Shown piece by piece: positions 46,219-59,209 of a DNA stretch of 64,000 nucleotides. The stretch comes from Hypomesus transpacificus (Eukaryota > Chordata > Actinopteri > Osmeriformes > Osmeridae). The notes beneath the pieces are model-generated. The model saw nothing but the letters and a program-made list of their open reading frames with translations. It did not search any database and was not told where the DNA came from. The stretch lies in NCBI RefSeq assembly GCF_021917145.1, contig NC_061061.1:2508067-2572066 (forward strand), written 5' to 3'. Numbering within the stretch: the stretch's first letter is position 1; the number at the start of each line of letters is the position of its first letter. The position numbers and the translations under genes were made by a program.

Positions 46219-47370
46219 ATGAAAATGCGCGTGGAGAGCTCGTCGTTTTCTTGTAAAGGTAAAGAACATCGGGGCAGGACCAATAAGTTTACTCTCACAC
46301 ATTTATTGTTTTTCTTTGCTGCTTTTGTATCGGGCGCTGCTTGTCCAGACAAATGCGTATGCTCCACAACGACTGTAAAATGCGTAAACCAGGACTTACA
46401 CGCGGTTCCTCAACCATTGCCAACCAACACAAAAACCCTATTTATTACTGGAAACAACATAACCCACATCTCTGCGGCGTCCTTCCCGACACGGCTGGAT
46501 CAGTTAACAGACCTGTATCTCACTGGAAACCAGCTGGAGTCGCTGGACTCGAAGGTATTTAGCAACTTGCCAAAGCTCAGGCTCCTGGATCTTAGCAACA
46601 ACCGGATCCAGAGCTTCGACGCCGCAGCATTCCCTGCAAATAATACGGTCCAAGAGCTTGTTCTCAGCCGCGTTTTCTATAACCAGTCCTACACAGAGGA
46701 CCTTCTCAGCCTGCTGCGGAGCGGAGCTCTCCCAAAGCTGACCCGTTTGGACCTGTCCAACAATGAGTTGCTGGTGTTAACAGATGGCACCTTCTCCCGC
46801 CTCCCCAGCCTGGTTAACCTAACCCTCCAGAACAGCTCCATCATCTCGATCCAGGACGGGGCTCTGAGGCCCCCCCCGCTATTAGAGCTGGACCTGAGGG
46901 ACAACGCCCTGCGGAAGCTTTCCAACTCCACCCTGACTGACCTCAGCCTCCATCCAGGCATGCTGCTGCGGCTGGCGGGGAACCCCTGGCGGTGTGACTG
47001 CAACATGGAGGATCTGCTTGCCTGGCTGAAGCAAGGGGACCAGGTCCAGGACCTGCAGAACCTGACTTGCTCTGACCCGGAGGAGCTGAAGAGCCAGCCC
47101 CTGGTGCTGCTGGAGCAAACCCAGCTGGAGTGCTCCTACTCGGGGGACATGAAGGGCGTGCTGGAGACCTCGTACGTGTTCCTGGGGATGGTCCTGGCCC
47201 TCATCGGGGTCATCTTCCTGCTGGTGCTCTACCTCAACAGGAAGGGCATCAAGCGCTGGATGTATAACATCCGGGACGCCTGTCGGGACCACATGGAGGG
47301 CTACCACTACAGGTACGAGATCAACACTGACCCCCGACTGGCCAACCTCAGCATCAACTCTGACGTCTGA
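46219..47370 (+). CDS. tpbg: TPBG (5T4, WAIF1), leucine-rich transmembrane Wnt inhibitor, 383 aa
   Basis: TPBG is a cell-surface glycoprotein that inhibits Wnt/beta-catenin signalling by altering LRP6 trafficking. The frame is uninterrupted, as in mammals. It has an N-terminal signal with hydrophobic core (about 24-40) and an LRR N-cap with Cys 42, 46, 48 and 55. LRRs follow (for example TDLYLTGNQLESLD and LRLLDLSNNRI), then an LRR C-cap NPWRCDCNMEDLLAWL with Cys 259, 261, 284 and 305. A single membrane helix spans about 319-340. The cytoplasmic tail RKGIKRWMYNIRDACRDHME...NSDV is nearly identical to human, including the C-terminal PDZ ligand SDV. Seven N-glycosylation sequons lie outside. 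Human is 420 residues; the fish protein lacks the Ser-rich N-terminal extension. A second ATG two codons on is an equally possible start. Which ohnologue (a or b) is not decided. Confidence 0.97.
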   Translation: MKMRVESSSFSCKGKEHRGRTNKFTLTHLLFFFAAFVSGAACPDKCVCSTTTVKCVNQDLHAVPQPLPTNTKTLFITGNNITHISAASFPTRLDQLTDLYLTGNQLESLDSKVFSNLPKLRLLDLSNNRIQSFDAAAFPANNTVQELVLSRVFYNQSYTEDLLSLLRSGALPKLTRLDLSNNELLVLTDGTFSRLPSLVNLTLQNSSIISIQDGALRPPPLLELDLRDNALRKLSNSTLTDLSLHPGMLLRLAGNPWRCDCNMEDLLAWLKQGDQVQDLQNLTCSDPEELKSQPLVLLEQTQLECSYSGDMKGVLETSYVFLGMVLALIGVIFLLVLYLNRKGIKRWMYNIRDACRDHMEGYHYRYEINTDPRLANLSINSDV

Positions 47371-48050
47371 GGACAGACCCGGGGGGGGGGGGGGGGTCTG
47401 TCCACCCCAGCAATGACGGCACGGAGCCCCAAGGCCAACGCCATGACCCTGCATTGGCTACATCTGCATGAGTCCCCCCTCCGGTTCCACACATCTCCAG
47501 TCTTCCTTTTCATCCTCCATGGTGGCACCTCTACAGACGTGACTATCCTCCATGGCTGTTTTGCCTCTGGCCCACCCCTGAGCCCTCACTCTCAGCCCCA
47601 GCCCCAGAGCTTCAGCCCCAACCCCAAAGCCCCAGACCTCCAAGCTCAAAAACCTCGGCCTGTTGTGCATGCTCCGCTCTGGCTGCAGAGCTATATTGCC
47701 TGATAATAGCCTGATCATTTGCCCCTCACCCTGCAGTGTAGCATGGCATGGACTTGCAGTCATTACACGGGGCTACCAGGAACGACTCTGCAAGGGACTC
47801 ATTTTCCAAGTCCAATCGATAGGAATTTTCTCAGACTCTTCCGTTGAGACACCCAGGCCACCGATGGCCTTTTAAAAGAAAACCTGACAATAGTGTTGCT
47901 ATGCTTCAGAACCTGGTTATTTTATGAGGTACAACTTATAATTCTTGTAGTGCTCATATTTACTAGTATTACACCTATGTGGACATGCGTAATTCTTATA
48001 TTTTTTCCATAAATGTGTCGAGCTGAATAAAATGTCTTTATTAGCCGATC
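47371..48050 (+). other. tpbg: tpbg 3' UTR with polyadenylation signal
   Basis: AATAAA lies at 48026-48031 (GCTGAATAAAATGTC). A G-run (about 47381-47396) lies just after the stop codon. This predicts a 3' UTR of about 680 bases. Confidence 0.7.
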
Positions 48051-48075
48051 TTCTCGTGTATGCCTGAGGTCTTTG

Positions 48076-48077
<2 letters not shown>

Positions 48078-48107
<30 letters not shown>

Positions 48108-48133
48108 AAAGAAAAGAAAAAAAAAAGAAAGAA
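48078..48133. repeat. C20-A13 homopolymer pair with A-rich extension
   Basis: Twenty C are followed by thirteen A and then AAAAG-like purines. It lies just past the tpbg polyadenylation signal. Confidence 0.93.
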
Positions 48134-48987
48134 ATGTGAGCTATGAGGGTGGGGGGAGGGCAGGGAGCCAGGGCAGGATTCTGGAGAACAGAACACTCGC
48201 CGCACCATCAAAGCCATCGTGCTGGAGGCATTACCACAAACACACACACAAGCACACACTCACCAGCTCGAGAGAGAGAGAGCATTTTTTGTTGTTGCAC
48301 ACCATATCATTATTGCCTTCAATAGCTTGATTTCAGCTATTACTGGCTGTATCCTCTGTGTTGTGAAGGGGTTTGAGTTGTTTTTGATGTAGGACGTGGA
48401 AACGCTTTGAAGACCTACTCGACCTGGACCCTCTCCTTCCAGGCCTAGTAGAGCTCAGGTCCGGCTGAAAACATCATTAGCAACGCGGTCAAATACCTGT
48501 GTCTCTCCGGCCCGGCCCAGATGGTGTTTGACTTGCAGCCAGGAGACACACCGAGGCCCCTAACGACCACAACCTCAGGAATGGCTTTCTATCAAGGCAT
48601 TCCTCCTGTATGTTGTCATTGTAAACTGATGCAAAATGAGGGAGGTGAGGGGCCTCATGACAAATGGCAGTGACCAAACACAGCATTGTGGGATTCCAAG
48701 GTGTCATGGTTCTAAGGTGCCCATGGTACCCGAGGTGCTAGTAGACACACACACACACACACACACCCACACAAACACACACAGAGTAACTGTGAACAGC
48801 TAATCACAGCCTTTGCATTACCTGTAGGTACATGTACTGTGTAATTGCTCCGGGCCAATGGCGAGACCTCCCTCCTCTGAGGATGGCATTTCTTCGGGGG
48901 TTGCATCAGGAGGAGGTTTTCACACATCTCTTTCTCCCGAGTCGGGCATTCACAGACCACACCCACCGCTACTCTCTTGCACCCTTT
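48134..48987. other. Intergenic sequence downstream of tpbg
   Basis: A CA repeat lies at about 48746-48782. No gene is recognised. Confidence 0.5.
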
Positions 48988-49229
48988 TCGTCTCCCTCTC
49001 TCTCTCCTCTCAGGTGAGGGTATACCAGCGTCTCTCTCTCTCTCCCGTCCTCTCTCCCTCTCTCTCTCCTCAGGTGAGGGTATACCAGCGTCTCTCTCTC
49101 TCTCCCGTCCTCTCTCCCTCTCTCTCTCCTCTCAGGTGAGGGTATACCAGCGTCTCTCTCTCTCTCCCGTCCTCTCTCCCTCTCTCTCTCCTCTCAGGTG
49201 AGGGTATACCAGCGTCTCTCTCTCTCTCG
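48988..49229. repeat. 60-62-bp minisatellite, 4 copies
   Basis: CAGGTGAGGGTATACCAGCG starts at 49011, 49071, 49133 and 49195. It is separated by CT-rich spacer ending CTCTCTCCTCT. Each unit therefore reads as a pyrimidine tract, AG and GTGAG placed back to back. Confidence 0.95.
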
Positions 49230-52200
49230 GGGGCATGCAGGTGCACCCTCTTCACTCGCTCATGTTTCCACGGAGACCATCTCAACCCTCACACACTAGG
49301 GGTGCTGAGGAACGGCACTCATCTGAGTTAACGTTTCTGCGCGTGTTTGTGTGTGTGTGCGTGCGTACGCCCGTGGTCCTGCTCGGCAGAGCTGGTGTAA
49401 TTGCGTGGGAGAACATTGAGCGTGGGGAGCCGAGGCGGTGCAGAGTGAGTCTGAGCTGCTCCTCCTGGAGCTCCCTGACTCATACCAGGGGCCCGTGGAG
49501 CTGGGCTTCCAGACTCCCCTTCACAGACCAACAGACAGACAGACAGCCTGGAAGGCAAGCAGGAAGAGAAAGGTACACACAAAGCAGACAGGCAGGCGGG
49601 CAGGCAGACCGACACAGAGGTAGTCAGAAGGAGAGAGAGAGAGCCACGAAGAGACAAGGAGGCAGACATGCATACAAGCCCTGTGTGAGCTGTCCTTTCG
49701 AGCCTGCTGACAGGAATCACTTCGCACCTAGATGGGACAGACTCGCTACAGATACCAGGGGAGACCAGCCTCTCTCTCTCTGTCTCGCTTACTGTCTCTC
49801 TATCACACTGTCTTTTTGTCTTTCTCTCTCTTGCTCTCTCTCATACACACACACACACAATCCTGGTCAGAACAGTCTTTTTAAGTTATGCACACACACG
49901 CACACACACACACACAAACACTCCCTTGCATAAAGTCTTTCACTGAGCCACATTTAATATTCCGTGTTGTCTCCCGGTGGTGAGAGACGGAGGGCCTGAC
50001 GGGTAGCTTATCAGATGGCCTGTGAGGGAGTAATTACATTCAGTGTGCTGGTCCACGGGTCTGCTGGCACCTGGCACGCCGCCCCAGCTCCAGCACCTGG
50101 CAGGGAGCCCCACCCTGACCTTTCACAGGAGCCTCGGCCGTGGAGATGGTTCCCTGCTTCCTGGTTCGCTGGGATCTAGCCCCAGCCTCAAATCCAGGTG
50201 AAACTGCAGCCCTAACCCCAGCCCTGCCCAGCCTCCAGCCCCCAAGCGCCCATCTTCAGCCCTATCCCCAGCCCTCAGCTCCAGGTCCCCCATGCTCATC
50301 CATAATGTGGATTGATGGTGGTGGTGGAGTGGCACCGCGGTGGCAGCCCGCAGCTGTGTGCTGGGCTTTGATGAAACACCCCTTCCTCCAAATGAAGACT
50401 GAGTCGATGTGACAGCAGCGGCGGCTCTCTGAGAGAGGCCTGCCACCGAGCGTCTGGCCACCGGGGGGAGGGAGCGAAGTGTGTGTCCGGGTGTGATTTC
50501 CGAGTGACGCGTCGCTAGGAAGGTGTGTGCGTGTTGCGGTGAGGGTGTTTCTCGGGGAGCGGCGAGGTATGCGTGTGTTCTGAGGAGAGCTGTGTGTGTG
50601 TGTGTTTTGAGAGAGTACTGAGATGCGTGTGCCATTCGCGATGGTGTGCGAGGCCACGGGTGGCGCGCGAGTGGCGCGTACGTGTGTCGGGAGTGTCGGG
50701 GTGAGCGTGGCGGGTGGATGAAGTGTTCGTGTTGTTCTGCCGTCTCACCGCCTCTCGACCGTGAGCAGTGAGCTCATGGAAACATCATCCGTCGCTCGAT
50801 CTCTCCGCTGACACAGCGTCTGTCTGGAGATCCACCTTCACGGTGACTGACAGCCGGGTTACACCTCGTCTGGGACGGGGTCTGACACACGTATCTAAAT
50901 ACTGTGGGTTGGAACCGTCAAGTTGTCTTTCGGAACATCAGCACAGCTTTCCTTCAGTCGCATGAGAAACAAACGTCATTTGGAACACAAACCCCAGAAA
51001 ACGGGTCGAACAGGAACCACTATTCCAACTCTGGTAGTCATGCATCTAGGGAGGAAGATGAGGGAGAGGCATGTAGGCAGTCTAGGAAAGCTTCCTATAG
51101 TACAATAGTAGCCTATTATAGTAGACTTGATGAACGGGTGCATCGTTGGAAAGTGTGTGTGTGAGTGCATGTGTGTATAGTTAATTGTTATCCTCTCATG
51201 TTGTCAGAGAGGTGTGAAACCAGAGCTGGAGAAGCTGGGAGGAGGAGTTAAATGATCCACACTAGCACACAAACACACACAGACACACCATCCCAGATGC
51301 ACACAACCCAGTTGCACGGCTAATTCTCCCTGCAACAAGACAGGAATGTTAGCACCGACTTGATTCATTTGTGAGCGCAAGCCAACTCAAACAGCGATGA
51401 GAGGGGAAAGGTTGAATATCAAGTCTGTGAGTGAGTGTGTGTGTGTCAGTCCACCTTTCTGTGGGTGTTCCTTCACCCTGCAGCAGCCAGATTGAGAGAA
51501 ACAGACAAACCTTAAAAAGCCGATGGTATTCTTTCATGTCCAAATAAGTCCAGACAGATTGATGTCCAGCCACGTAGGAACATGGAACTTGGTCAGCCCA
51601 GTCTGTGCAGGTCATTACACAAAGAGATGGACTTGGTCGAATAGACAAACTCGGAAGGATGTTCCATGAAACAATTCTCAGCACGGTGGTTATTTATTCC
51701 AAGGTTGTACAGCGTATTAACGTGTGTTGTCGTAGCAACACCACAGTCTGTCTCCAACCATATTTATGCAATGTGGCCTCTCTTTGAAACAAAGACTCCA
51801 GCGGGAGTTATATCTGGAACTGACATAGCTGATTACTTCCACAATGTGTTTTTGCACATTCAGGTTAGGGTCTGTGTGTGTGTACGTACAGTATGTGTGC
51901 GTGTGTGTGTACGTACAGTATGTGTGCGTGTGTGTGTGAATCGAAGGAGGCATGGTTATTAAACGGCAGGTAGTAGGCTGTAGACCAGCGGACTGTGTCG
52001 CCGTGAGTAACGACCTCGTCACCTCGGCAGTGCGGCGGGGACGGCGGGGGGGGCGGCCATGCCGCGCAGAGCCCGCAAGGCCGAGCAGCCCTACGCCTCT
52101 TGGAGAACATGCCGCCTTGCCAAATGACAATGCTCGTCCGACCATGGCAAAGGGAAGTGGAGAGTCCCATCAGAATAGAATAACCATCCCTGCTAACGGC

Positions 52201-52925
52201 TGGCTGATTTGGGATGAATAAAAAGGAGAGTACAAGGGCATCATTTATCCTGTGGTTGTGTATATGTGTGTGTGTGTGTGTGTATTTGTGTGAACACTTA
52301 CAGTAAGAAGATCAGCCCGTAACGTTGTACGTGGAACCTGAGTGCTTACGGAAAACACTCCGCCACTGTTGCGCTGGTAACAAGCTCAGGCCCCCCGCTG
52401 TCAGATAGCCCCCCCCCTCTTACCCCCACACTGCCATCCTGTCGTGACTGACTCGGCCTCAGAGGAAGGGCTGATCAGTGGGCCTCCGTGCCAGCGCAGT
52501 CGTTTGCCAGCCGACCTGGGGCACAAACGAGACAGACACACATAGCCCCCCAACCGTCACATGAAATGTAATATATGAAAGTGCTTGGTAACCTGAGTGC
52601 TGTATGAAGATATCAGATATGTGTGTGTCCCTGACCAGACCACTGATACTGTCCACATGTCAAAGGTTTGGTCAATGATGCCCTCTCTTGTTACCCCTCC
52701 CTGTGTGTGTCTCTGTGTGTGTGTGTGTGTGTGTTTGTGTGTGGACTTGGAGGTCTGTGTGAGGCCATGGTGTGTATCTGATCATGATAAGAGCTCTCTA
52801 AGGAGTTGCCAAGTTGGCAACCTGGTCCAGGTCCATGACAAACCCCACCTGACCTTTGTTGAACCAAACACCAAACTAGCCCTAGTCTCTCTCTCACTGA
52901 AAATACAGAAGAGTGCTAAGCGACA

Positions 52926-52929
<4 letters not shown>
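49230..52929. other. Intergenic sequence with no recognised gene
   Basis: It contains CA runs (about 49843-49860 and 49890-49918) and a duplicated GTGTGTACGTACAGTATGTG word at about 51877-51930. TG runs lie near 52260 and 52700-52742. Several short frames are GC-rich and unlike known proteins. A non-repetitive stretch at 49935-50045, with TAATTAC and TTTAATATTC, could be regulatory. Confidence 0.5.

Positions 52930-53006
<77 letters not shown>
52930..53006. repeat. (CT)n microsatellite
   Basis: It is an almost pure CT run. Confidence 0.97.
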
Positions 53007-53010
<4 letters not shown>

Positions 53011-54154
53011 AGTGGAGTATTGTCATGGCTTGGCATTTTGAGATGGAAACCTAATTTGTCTTGATAAAAGCACATTCCTGCTCTCTGTTGGGGTAGAGAG
53101 GATTAGGCTTCACCCTCAAATCCCCTCAGCTATGTGGGAACCAACCTGGACACAGCCTGGCTGGCCTGGGTAGGACCATTTTACCACGTCAGGCTGCTGG
53201 AGGAACCTGTTCTGGACATTTGTCATCAGTCAGTCAGCCAACTAGTCTATCTGCCTGCCAACCTGTTTACCTGTCTGTCTGTCTGTCTCTCATGAAGCCT
53301 GCCTTTCCCGTGACCACGGCAGTGAGACCGCAGCCACGAGGCCCTCTCTCATGCCATGACAGCACAACACCCCCGTTTGGCTCTCCTCCTGAGCGAGATG
53401 AGTGAGTACAGATGGTCTTCTCTCGGCTTCTCGAGCCCCCGCTCTTCTCTTCCCCGCCTCTCTTCCCCCCCGGGACCGCCACTCCCAGATAAATCATTTT
53501 TAAATCAGATCCCAGACACGAGTAGGAGCTGCAGAAAGGACGGCCGCAGGGCCTTGTTAGTTCCGAGGGTGCGCAGAGCAGGGGAGAACATCTCTCTTCT
53601 CCGCCAACATCGGCCATTAGAGGAGACGCGACTGACAACAAGCCCTCGCGGTCTCCCTCGCCCGCCATCTGGGCTCCTCTCGTCTCCGCCGCCGTGTCGT
53701 TACGCGCGGCGTTGACGTTTGAACACGGACACCTCGGCCGCGAGCGCATTTATCGTTTTAGAGACACGAGGTGAGTACACGACGCACATCGGAGAGAGAT
53801 GGAGGGACGCAGGGAACGCTGAAACAAACGTGTGTGTGCGCGGTCTGAAGATAGCACAGGAGAAAGAGAAACATGGAGGGTAGGGTGTGTGTATGGCTGG
53901 GAGTCACGATGACGCTGCTGTGGATGGGTTTCAAATTAGGAAAACATTCAAACATTTCAAATCAACATTGATCGGACATTTAGATGACAGACGATAGATC
54001 TGCTCGGAGGCAGACATACGGACACACAGAAGCACAGATAACTGTGCATAGACGCACAGATGACTGTACACAGACGTACAGGTTGACCGACAGACCGACA
54101 ATGACCGAAGAGGCGAGCAGGCAGACAGGTCAACATACAGACAGCGTCAGAAAG
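53007..54154. other. Intergenic sequence
   Basis: A CTGT repeat lies at about 53270-53290. No gene is recognised; the 119- and 160-codon frames at 53270-53750 are opposite-strand, low-similarity frames. Confidence 0.5.
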
Positions 54155-54285
54155 CCAGACAGACCGACAGAGACACAGACAGAGAGACAGACAGACCGAC
54201 AGAGACACAGACAGAGAGACAGACAGACCGACAGAGACACAGACAGAGAGACAGACAGACCGACAGAGACACAGACAGACAGATG
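54155..54285. repeat. 32-bp minisatellite, 4 copies
   Basis: AGACCGACAGAGACACAGAC recurs at 54161, 54193, 54225 and 54257, an exact 32-bp spacing, within a wider GACAGA-rich stretch. Confidence 0.95.
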
Positions 54286-55732
54286 AAGGGAGACTGTGTC
54301 AGAGAGGAAGAAGACAACACAGACAGGCACCAATTCCCAGCCCATAACCCCCTGGGGGAGACATGAATATGCACACTACACCATGGTTTGGCTGGGAGCG
54401 CGGATGTACAGCAGTGAACAAACAAGGACATTTACCTCTCTCTTTCTCACTTTCTGTCCCTCTCCCTCTCCATCTCGCTCTATTTATATCACGCACCAAG
54501 TGCTCCTCTTTCTCTTCCCCTCGCTGTCCCTCTCTCCCACTCTCGCTCAACCAGATGTTTAATTGTTACTGAGTGCTGACAGATGCTGCGATTGTTGCAA
54601 AGGGAGGGCGCAAAGATGAAGGTGATCACACCATGAACACACGACGACACACAACAACAACAGGGTGACATAATGCGGCTGTATGCGTTCATTCGCCAGC
54701 AGAGAGACGCTGGCAGAGTCTCTCGGCCGTTCAGTTGACCCCGAGGGAGAGAAAAGAGAGAAATGACGAGAGAGAGAAACTAATTGAGATTAGAGGAGAG
54801 AAATAGAGAGTGGAGAGGGGAGAAACCCAACGTAGCGAGAGACAGAGAGAAACATTGAGGAGAGGATGGAAAGAATGGAGAGAGAGAGCGGAGGAGGGAG
54901 GTAAAGACAGGGTGAAGCGGAAATGAGAAGAGAGAGAGGAGGAGGGAAGCAAAGAGACAGATCAGAGAAGAGAAGCGTCTGTCAGAACCGCGGCAGGGAG
55001 GAGTCAGGCTGACAGTGAACCACAGAGGAAGAAACAGGCTTTGGCATCGCAAGTAAAGGATGACACGAAGGGGAAAAAAGAAAAAGCTCTAATGTTCTCG
55101 GGCAAAAGGCTTTATGAAAGTATGTGTGTGGATGGGGGTTGGGTGAAACGAAGCTCTCTTTGAAGAGCAACAACGGAAACAAGAAGACGATGATGTTCCC
55201 TGCACAGCACCCTCACCCTCACCTCCTCTCCTCTGGGTGTGAGTAGGTCAGAGCCCGAGTCTGTCAGAGTCGCAGAGGAGGATCCATCGTGGAGAAGGAA
55301 GCCTTCACACTGACAGGAAGTTCTGCCTCACGCACCTCACACATCCTACTCCAGTAAGAGCCTGGGGTGGTGTGAAGGGGGGGGGGGGGTGTTGGAGGGG
55401 GGGGGGGAGGGGTGGCGGGTGGGGGTGGAACTCCAGGCTCCACACAACTCTGAGAGGGAGAATGATGTGCTAAGTGTTCCAATCACTCAGCAACCAGAGG
55501 AACACTCTGGTCTCAACGACTTCCTGTGTCACAATACAGAGATACCGCATGTAGCCAGAATATATCCAGCACAGAGAGGGGCGGATTCATGTGGGACTAT
55601 TAAACGCGCTCTGCGCACACACACACGCGTACGGTGTCTGTGTGTGTGCTGGGCGTTGTTTGGCTGTGCGTCCGGCTCTGCTGAGCTAATCACATGAGAA
55701 CAATGCTGTTGTTCTGTCCTGAGGCCAGGGCA
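54286..55732. other. Intergenic sequence, partly purine-rich
   Basis: A GAGA-rich but aperiodic stretch at 54740-54975 and G-runs at 55378-55412 are present. No gene is recognised. Confidence 0.5.
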
Positions 55733-55760
55733 CACACACACACAGCCGCCCACACAGCCC

Positions 55761-55859
<99 letters not shown>

Positions 55860-55945
55860 CACACACACACACAGCTGACCACACAGCCCCTCTCTCTCTC
55901 TCTCTGTTTCTCTCTCTCCACACACAGACACACACACACACACAC
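55733..55945. repeat. Compound CA / CT microsatellite with a duplicated unit
   Basis: The block (CA)n-GC(C/T)G(C/A)CCACACAGCCCC-(CT)n occurs twice, at about 55733-55857 and 55858-55915, followed by another CA run. The first CT part is about 87 bp long. Confidence 0.9.
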
Positions 55946-56199
55946 ACAAAATGAGAACCATGTGGAACGGAGAGGAGGACCGGAAAGCAGAAGAGAGGGA
56001 TCAAATCATAACAGGGAGAGGCGAAGTGGGGTGTGAGGGAGTGGAAAGAGAAGGGAGGGAGGGAACAGGCATGGGCTCCCTTCTTTCTCTCTTTCCTGTC
56101 CTCTCCTCCGCGTCCGTCCATCTCTCTGCTGGTCTGCTCACGGACTGTATGCATGCACACCCCCCCCCCCCACACACACAGCACGCGGGTGGAACTGTT
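55946..56199. other. Intergenic sequence
   Basis: It is short and unremarkable apart from a C-run at 56161-56171. Confidence 0.5.
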
Positions 56200-56305
56200 T
56201 GATCATCATTTGAAGATTAGCATCAGCGAAGGAGCATTTCGCTTTAGATCCACAGGTTTAAATCCCCCTCCACGCGTCACTTTGGATCAAATCATCTGCT
56301 AAATG
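56200..56305 (+). mobile_element. Degenerate SINE copy (same tRNA-derived family, tentative)
   Basis: A box B-like GGTTTAAATCCCC is followed by a tail-like CTTTGGATCAAATCATCTGC TAAATGA stretch, which resembles the SINE tail with several changes. Confidence 0.5.
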
Positions 56306-57776
56306 AATCTCTTTGAGACCGTGGTGTATTTGTATTCTGGGGTGTAAAGGGAGTTGGGTTTTGCGTGACTGGGACAAGGACTTGGGTTCCATTCTGAAAG
56401 GCACGATCTGTGAAGCACAGATAAGTATTTTGACCCGGGTCATGTGGTTCTGATGATGCCTCCTGGCTGCGCTGAACCACAGCAGCTGCACAAGCCTTGG
56501 GACACACAGAGGGTCTGCTTCACACACACACACACACACGCAGACACACACACCTACACACACCCACACACACCCACACAAAAGAGACCAGGGTCTGTGG
56601 CTCCAACTGTGCCTTTCCCCTGAGCTGCTCTGACAAGAGAGCAGATTGGCTGATCTGCAACTCTCTCCCAGACACACTCCCAGGCTAGGCTAGGCTAGCC
56701 TCACTGTCGGGCCCTCTCTGCACCTGTCAGTTCTGGCCCTGTCACACTACTGTCACCGCACCAAGGCGAGCACAGGTTAGAAATGTGAGACACGGTAGGT
56801 GGATAAGAATAACCGCAGAGCCGTCCTCACGCGGGATTTCTTTCACAGTGTGTCTCCGGCCAATCACCTGAGGGCTATCGGCTGCCTCGTTCAGCTGACT
56901 CCGCTGGGGAGCTCCAATCTATTTGTCAACCCCCCAAACTAAACACACCAACAGGCTCGATGCCACTACGGCGTACCAGTCCTGCCAGGCCTACCTCTCG
57001 CATCCAGGCTCCAAATCCGGATGTCACCTTGACACTCCATGACCGGGGGGCGAGACTGGATCTCCTGTCAGACCTGGCCTGCGGGCATGGCATTTCCATG
57101 GGCGACACTGCAGGGCGGCCCAGCGAGGCGTGGGAGGCACGCTGCCCCGATAATGAGTCCCTCGACAGCCCTTAGAAAGCCTGTATATACCCTTTAGACT
57201 AGTTAGAGAGACCTTGGCGGGGAGGGAGGGAAGAGGGAGGCCGAGAGGGTGACCGAAGAGAGACAGGAGGGGAGAGGAGGAGGCCCGCGGCTTCGGCAGG
57301 CCTCAAAACCTGCGACGGCCTTCTTCTGAATCTGCATAGAAGCCTCTTGTTGTCACGTCATCGGGACATGACAGACCCCTGCACGGCGACCCCGTCCTCG
57401 GAACACAACAGGGAACAAACGTAACGTGGAACAGGCGACCCCCCCAGGGGGACCCTCCGTCTCTGACACGTCCGCCGGAGGCTTTCATCTTATCTGCTCC
57501 CCGGGGCGGGGACGTCTGGGGTCAAAGTTCAGGGCCTTTGCTTTGCCCATGCTCCTCTGATATGAGAGCACCGATCCCGAATCGGGCGCTCCGGGACCAT
57601 GCCGACTGCGAATCGGCTCTTCAACACCTGCAGGGAGAGATGGCTGAGTCCTTGAGGAGGAAGCCCAGTTAACCACATCAGATGACAGGTTGAGTTCCAG
57701 TGAAGCTGGAGTCTTCAGAGGGCCAAGCACAATCTGTCTTCTTCTCTCTCTCTCTCTCTCTCTGTCCCTCTCTCTC

Positions 57777-57807
<31 letters not shown>

Positions 57808-58998
57808 TCACACATTCCTACATAAGAGGGGGGAAAACACAGAGCTGTCTCACGAGTGCACGCACACACAAACAGTCCTCAAGCGCGCCATTAATGAACG
57901 CGGCGAATCCGGCCTGCGCCCGTTTTGATGAATCTAAGCAGCAGAGCCCACTAATGAGCATCACAATGTCAACCTGGGCTTGAAAGAGACGGGAGCTTCT
58001 CATTTGACACCCTGTATCATCTCCCTGGGTTAATTGCCAAGGATACAGACAGACAAGCAGGCTGCCGGGCCTTATGGTGGCAGCACATCACAGTGAAACC
58101 GAGAACACTACAGGCTGGTTCTCTTCTCCTGTTCGGGGCTGGTTCTCCTCCCCTTGTTCAGCTCCTTCGCCTGCGCAGCCTGCTCATCGACCGAGCCTCT
58201 TTGTCTCTGCCGGGCAAGAGGAAGAGCAGTAATGTGTGCGCTGCTCTGGACGGATCTAATTAGCTTGGTCCCTCTCCGCTGTGACGCCTCGCTGGGGGAC
58301 GGCTGTACGTGCTGCTGCGCTCGTCAGTGGGTTGCTTGGTTCAGCGCTGGGCATATCCTGCTCAGCAACGGGAATAAACGCAGCTCGAGCCCCAGCCACA
58401 ATGACCCTGTCTGAAGGCTCCGAGACCTCCTGCTGTACAATTGTCTGTAGCGGTTAGGTGGAGCGCGCGGGGGGGGGGTCTAACCTGAGCAGACAGGGAG
58501 TGTGCGCTCGCTGGCCGCAGAGACGGGGGGGTCCGTGTGTGATCCGTGCCCGCACAGAGGCAGGGAGTTCAGGTTCCGGCCTGGCGAGTTTTACATACTC
58601 GAATGAGTTGTTTCTGCTGCGAGTCAGACAAAGCACGGCGTCTCTAAGTATAGAGTGTAGGCTGACTCATCACATGACCTTTGATGTGTCCCCCCGGCAG
58701 AAACAACAGTTGCAGAGCTACTTTATTATGAAGCTTCCAGATCCGCTTTTGGTTTGACTTTACGGGGTCATGCAACATCATGCAGCATCGCGAATCAAAA
58801 CCCACAGGTAACGCGAGCGCACGCAGGGAAATGTTGCATTCATTTGAGCAATTGTGTTTATTTTGTAGCTTTATGTAATAACATTTTTTGGACTCGCCAA
58901 AAATGACACCCCCCCACCCATGCTTTAGAATATGTAGACACACACACACACACACGTCACAAGAAGTGAGGGTGCACACATGGAACCAATGACAATGT
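56306..58998. other. Intergenic sequence between tpbg and ube3d
   Basis: A CA run (56520-56580) and a compound (CT)n(TA)n tract (57743-57797) are present. Non-repetitive stretches with homeodomain-type TAAT cores lie at 57885-57990 and 58250-58275 and might be regulatory. No gene is recognised. Confidence 0.5.
57743..57809. repeat. Compound (CT)n(TA)n microsatellite
   Basis: CT repeats pass into TATATA with one TTTA interruption. Confidence 0.93.
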
Positions 58999-59209
58999 TT
59001 TATTCTCATACAGACAAAAAAGGAGACACATTAAACATGGCACCACTGATAGCGGTTCATTGTGCCCATGGGATGATCACATGATTCGATTTCTAGGCCA
59101 TCTGACCAGGCTTCTGGGTCACCTGACACCATTCTCCAGGTTTTCGGGGGCAGGTTCTGGTGATCTACAGAGAACAGGTGTCTCCTCCGGGAGGAACGAC
59201 CCCATGACC
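58999..59209 (-). other. ube3d: ube3d 3' UTR with polyadenylation signal
   Basis: Minus-strand AATAAA at 58999-59004 lies about 206 bases past the ube3d stop codon. Confidence 0.65.

Noticed and set aside
53270..53750. Overlapping 119- and 160-codon frames on opposite strands
   Set aside because: GC-rich sequence with open frames on both strands and no similarity or splice context.
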